Assembly (NCBI GenBank): GCA_016720805.1
Contig: JADKJZ010000014.1
Coordinates: 434,001-498,000 of the forward strand
Direction of reading: 5' to 3'
DNA: 64,000 bases
Source of the DNA: Gemmatimonadota bacterium
GTDB taxonomy: Bacteria > Gemmatimonadota > Gemmatimonadetes > Gemmatimonadales > GWC2-71-9
This document shows positions 61,122 through 64,000 of the stretch, in pieces. Both the position numbers and the translations under genes were made by a program. The notes under the pieces were generated by a model. The model worked only from the letters and a program-made list of their open reading frames with translations. It was not told where the DNA came from and did not search any database. Position 1 is the first letter of the stretch. Each line of letters begins with the position of its first letter.

Positions 61122-62309
61122 TTAGCCGAGGCGCGCTGTGGCATTGAGCTGGTGCGTGCCGCTGAACGGTGCCCCAGGGACCACCTGGAACATGCGACTC
61201 GGCCCTTGGCCCAGCACCAATTGCCGCTGGTCGTGCCAGAGGACGGTCTCCAGTCGATACAGGCCGGCCGGAACGTTCACCTGCAAATCAAAAGTCACCT
61301 CGAAGGCACCGGACCGATCGGGGTGCGCCTTGAGGTTGTGCAGGTTCTCGAACCAGACGCGCTGATTCGCGGCGGCATCCACCAGCACCAGTTCCACCTC
61401 GAGGTGCGGTGGCGGTGCGGGATGGGTGACCGCGCCGCGCAGCACGATCGGCAATCGCGCTCCCGAAACCACCGGGCCCTCGCTGGAGACGCGCAGCTCG
61501 TGCAGGACCACACCGATGGACTCCGCCTCGACGTCGGTCGCCGTCGCCACGTTGCTGCCGCCATGGAGGTGCTCCTGGACGGCACGCGCCGGATCGCCCC
61601 GGAAGGCCACCTGCCCCTGCTTGAGGAGGATGCACTCGCTGCAGAGCTCCACGATGCGGTCGAGCTGGTGCGAGACGATCACGACCGGGATATTGCCGCG
61701 CACCAGTGCCGTGATCCGTTCGAAGGCGAGCTGCTGGAACTGCGCGTCACCGACCGACAGCACCTCGTCGATGATCAGCACGTCGGGCTCGAGGTGGACG
61801 GCAATCGAGAAGCCGAGGCGGGCATTCATTCCGCTGGAATAGCGCTTGACCGGCGTGTCGATGAAGGCGCTGATCCCCGAGAAGTCGACGATGTCGTCGA
61901 AGCGCTCGCGGATCAGCTTCTGCGGCATGCCCATGATCGCGCCCTGCAGGAAGACGTTCTCCCGCCCGGAGAGATCGGGGTGAAAGCCTGCCGAGACCTC
62001 GATCAGCGAGCCGACCCGACCCTCGACCCGCGCCGTGCCGCGCGTCGGCCCGAGGATCTTGGTCAGCAGCTTCAGCGTGGTGCTCTTGCCGGCGCCGTTG
62101 CCCCCGATGATGCCGAGTGCCTGCCCCGGCAACACTTCGAAGTCGACGTCGCGTACCGCCCAGAAATCACCCTCTTCCAACTCCTCGCGTTGACGACCGC
62201 GGCCGACGGCGCGCCTGGCCAATGCCGGGATCAGGTCACGCAACGAGTCATGGGCGGGGCCGCGATGGAAGCGCTTCCAGACATGGTCGAACACGATCCG
62301 GCCGGCCAT
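61122..62309 (-). CDS. wzt: Polysaccharide ABC exporter ATPase, Wzt type with C-terminal carbohydrate domain
   Basis: A 395-aa ATPase from ATG 62309. Walker A GIIGGNGAGKSTTLKLL (about 68-84), the signature YSSGMNARLGFSIAVHLEPD, Walker B LIIDEVLSVGD and H-loop VSHQLDRIVELC are followed by an extra C-terminal domain (about 245-395) with the Wzt-type beta-sandwich (VSGARLPIVLRGAV; YRLETVLWHDQRQLVLG). In O-antigen exporters this domain reads the capped non-reducing end. A GMNAR instead of SGGQ signature is normal in this family. Next to wzm. Confidence 0.93.
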   Translation of the reverse strand: MAGRIVFDHVWKRFHRGPAHDSLRDLIPALARRAVGRGRQREELEEGDFWAVRDVDFEVLPGQALGIIGGNGAGKSTTLKLLTKILGPTRGTARVEGRVGSLIEVSAGFHPDLSGRENVFLQGAIMGMPQKLIRERFDDIVDFSGISAFIDTPVKRYSSGMNARLGFSIAVHLEPDVLIIDEVLSVGDAQFQQLAFERITALVRGNIPVVIVSHQLDRIVELCSECILLKQGQVAFRGDPARAVQEHLHGGSNVATATDVEAESIGVVLHELRVSSEGPVVSGARLPIVLRGAVTHPAPPPHLEVELVLVDAAANQRVWFENLHNLKAHPDRSGAFEVTFDLQVNVPAGLYRLETVLWHDQRQLVLGQGPSRMFQVVPGAPFSGTHQLNATARLG

Positions 62310-62310
62310 G

Positions 62311-63147
62311 CTAGTACGCCTCCGCGAAACGGGCGGCACTGCCGCGGAAAAAGCGCAGGCCGGCCCAGAGCAACGTGAACGACCAGATCGCCGAATAGCC
62401 GAGCCACCAGGGGCGCCAGGCCGCGACGCCCGCAATGTCGAGCGGCGTCAACAGATTGTGTCCGGCCGTCACCGCGAGTCGCAGCCCTTCAAGGATGGGC
62501 GACAGCGGATTCATCATCACCAGTTCCGCGTAGCGCCCCATCTGTGACGGCTCCATCAGCACGGGCGTGAAGAAGATCCCGAACGTCAGCAGCACCTGCA
62601 GGATGTACTTGACGTCGCGGAAGAAGATGTTGGCGCAGGCAAAGAGGAAGGCGAGTCCAGTGGTGAAGGAGAGCAGCAGCAGGAGCAGCACCGGCAGCCA
62701 GAGAATCGACCAGCCGAGGGTCATTCCGAGCAGCGGCGCAATCAGGGCGAGAATGACCAAGCCCACGAACGAGTCGACACACTGCGCCAGCACGGCGCTG
62801 ACCGGCAGCACCTCGCGCGGGAACCAGATCTTGGTGACGAGCGAGATGTTCGACAGCAGGGACATTGTCGCGAAGTTCATCGCGCCGGCGAAGAAGGCCC
62901 ACGCCCAGGACTTGAGTGCGATGCCGGCCAGCGAGGGGGTCTCGCCTCCGCCGCGCGCGAGGGCACCCTTGATCACCAGACCTGCGGCGATCGTCAGCGC
63001 CGGCATCAGCAACGCCCACGCGAAGCCCATGATGGCCTGGCGATAGCGCAACCGAACGTCGCGTCGCACCAGTTGGTCGATCAGCTCGCGCGAGGTCCAG
63101 AGGTCGCGGACGATCGTGGCGACGCCGTCAGCTCGGCGCGTGGTCAC
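62311..63147 (-). CDS. wzm: Polysaccharide ABC exporter permease, Wzm type
   Basis: A 278-aa ABC-2 membrane protein with six helices. LIDQLVRRDVRLRYRQAIMGFAWALLMP is the family's cytoplasmic gate helix and first membrane helix; FFTPVLMEPSQMGRYAELVMMNPLSPILEGLRLAV is the conserved C-terminal region. It carries lipid-linked glycan across the inner membrane with Wzt. The start overlaps the end of the GT4 gene (ATGA). Confidence 0.93.
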   Translation of the reverse strand: MTTRRADGVATIVRDLWTSRELIDQLVRRDVRLRYRQAIMGFAWALLMPALTIAAGLVIKGALARGGGETPSLAGIALKSWAWAFFAGAMNFATMSLLSNISLVTKIWFPREVLPVSAVLAQCVDSFVGLVILALIAPLLGMTLGWSILWLPVLLLLLLSFTTGLAFLFACANIFFRDVKYILQVLLTFGIFFTPVLMEPSQMGRYAELVMMNPLSPILEGLRLAVTAGHNLLTPLDIAGVAAWRPWWLGYSAIWSFTLLWAGLRFFRGSAARFAEAY

Positions 63148-64000
63148 GCGATCTCCGAGAGCAGGCGATCGTACTGCGCCATTGTCGTGGTCACCATGGA
63201 ATCCTGGGTGTAGAGGCGGTGCACGCGGTCCAGCAGTGCGGTGGCGTGGCGGCGGCGCAGCTCTGGCGACTGCAACGCCTCGATCAATCGCTGGGCGAGC
63301 GCGGCGGGGTCACGGGGCGAGGCCAGCCAGCCCGCCTCGCCATTGTCCAACGTCTCGGGCAAGCCCCCGACCGCGGTCGCCACCACCGGGACACTCAAGG
63401 CCGCCGCTTCGAGGACGCCGAGGCCCTGCGCCTCGCACCACGACGGCTGAACATACACGTCTGCGGCCTCCAGGAGGTCGCGGACGTCGGGCCGGAAGCC
63501 GAGCCAGGTGATCCGTTCCGCGATGCCAAGCCGTGTCGCCTCCCGCCGCAACGTCTCGGCGAGCGGCCCTTGCCCGGCATGCACGAACCGCACCTCGGGG
63601 ACAGCGGCGACCACGGCCGGCAACGCCTCGATCAGGTCGATGTAGCCCTTGGCGTAGTCGAGGCGGCCGATGCTGCCGATTACCAGGTCGGTAGCCGGGA
63701 GCCCGAGCGCGGCCTTTGCCGCAGCCACGTCGCGGCGTCGGGCGAGCCGGTCCAGCCGGATGCCATTGGGGATCACCACAGTGTGCGGCGGATCGGTGGG
63801 CGTCAACCCGAGATGGTGCCGCCACATGCTGGCCGTGCTGCGTGACACGGCGATCGCGAGGTCGAGCGCGGTCAGGGAACGGCGCTGGAGAGCCCGATAG
63901 CGGGGGGCATCGTGCTCGCCGAGCAAGTCATAGCTTGGGTCGACATGGAGGGTGCCCACGACGCGTGGAACCGCGGCGACACGTGCCGCGATCGGCGCCG
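63144..64000 (-). CDS. Glycosyltransferase, GT4 family (N-terminus outside window)
   Basis: The frame is open to the right edge, where it reads APIAARVAAVPRVVGTLHVD, the middle of an N-terminal domain, so the first part of the protein is missing. The visible part has TVVIPNGIRLDRLA, DLVIGSIGRLDYAKGYIDLIEAL (second-domain start) and YVQPSWCEAQGLGVLEAAALSVPVVATAVGGLPE (donor-site E-x7-E, with Gln-Gly-Leu in place of the usual EG-Pro). Part of the wzm/wzt-linked cluster. Confidence 0.88.
   Translation of the reverse strand, partial: APIAARVAAVPRVVGTLHVDPSYDLLGEHDAPRYRALQRRSLTALDLAIAVSRSTASMWRHHLGLTPTDPPHTVVIPNGIRLDRLARRRDVAAAKAALGLPATDLVIGSIGRLDYAKGYIDLIEALPAVVAAVPEVRFVHAGQGPLAETLRREATRLGIAERITWLGFRPDVRDLLEAADVYVQPSWCEAQGLGVLEAAALSVPVVATAVGGLPETLDNGEAGWLASPRDPAALAQRLIEALQSPELRRRHATALLDRVHRLYTQDSMVTTTMAQYDRLLSEIA

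Noticed and set aside
1..64000. CRISPR arrays, tRNA or rRNA genes, insertion sequences
   Set aside because: No regularly spaced direct repeats of 25-40 bp, no cloverleaf-like segments, and no transposase or integrase motifs were found by eye. Small RNA genes cannot be excluded this way.

Overview
The window is GC-rich and gene-dense (about 95% coding). It carries no rRNA, tRNA, CRISPR array, transposase or phage gene that I can see. Several features point to Gemmatimonadota or a close relative in the FCB assemblage: a short group-1/2 sigma factor without region 1.1, a TamA/TamB pair, a PorX-type response regulator with a PglZ domain, a PorT-like outer-membrane barrel, and diderm envelope genes (heptosyltransferase, MsbA-like ABC exporter, Wzm/Wzt). 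This is inferred from gene content, not from a phylogeny.

Layout. (1) 1-9.0 kb, minus strand: a partial GlcE-like flavoprotein, a primary-like sigma factor, then an oligopeptide ABC binding protein and permease, DacB, an FprA-like ferredoxin reductase, a PduO-type cobalamin adenosyltransferase and AroB. (2) 9.0-22.8 kb, plus strand: Omp85/TamA, TamB (reading frame broken three times), a lipid kinase, a tightly coupled run (degenerate NtrC-like regulator, zinc-finger miniprotein, NlpC/P60 hydrolase, HAD phosphatase, membrane-anchored unknown, AcpS), and an FTR1-cytochrome c fusion with a Fur-box-like operator at its start codon. (3) 38.1 to 23.1 kb, minus strand: a long housekeeping array yebC-ruvC-ruvA-(Zn ribbon)-ruvB-queA-dinB-tgt-yajC-def-fmt-thiE, then thiS-thiG-rsmB-(PASTA protein)-rpe-tlpA-tlpA-tsaD-lgt. 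Most genes overlap their neighbour by 1-8 bases, so translational coupling is likely. (4) 38.2-64 kb: an envelope and polysaccharide region with many glycosyltransferases, a heptosyltransferase, PorX, an MsbA-like exporter, a stray DppC permease, a PLP enzyme, a polysaccharide deacetylase, an FkbM methyltransferase and a Wzm/Wzt exporter. It runs off the right edge inside a GT4 gene.

The most unusual structure is not a gene. Five intergenic spots, each directly behind a stop codon, hold arrays of 7-base units facing their own inverted complement. The heptamer differs from place to place, but the period of 7, the self-complementarity and the position are shared. A separate 20-bp perfect palindrome occurs twice, 93 bp apart and in frame, inside queA and accounts for a lineage-specific insertion of about 45 residues.

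Other points: an NtrC-like regulator that has lost its Walker A and B consensus and its GAFTGA loop; a DnaB-type ATPase domain with Cys in place of the Walker A Lys; a kinase-less PASTA protein sitting where PrkC lies in Firmicutes; and apparent CTG starts that restore conserved N-termini of AroB and RsmB. Four single-base frame breaks in tamB and the regulator all lie in runs of G and may be sequencing errors.
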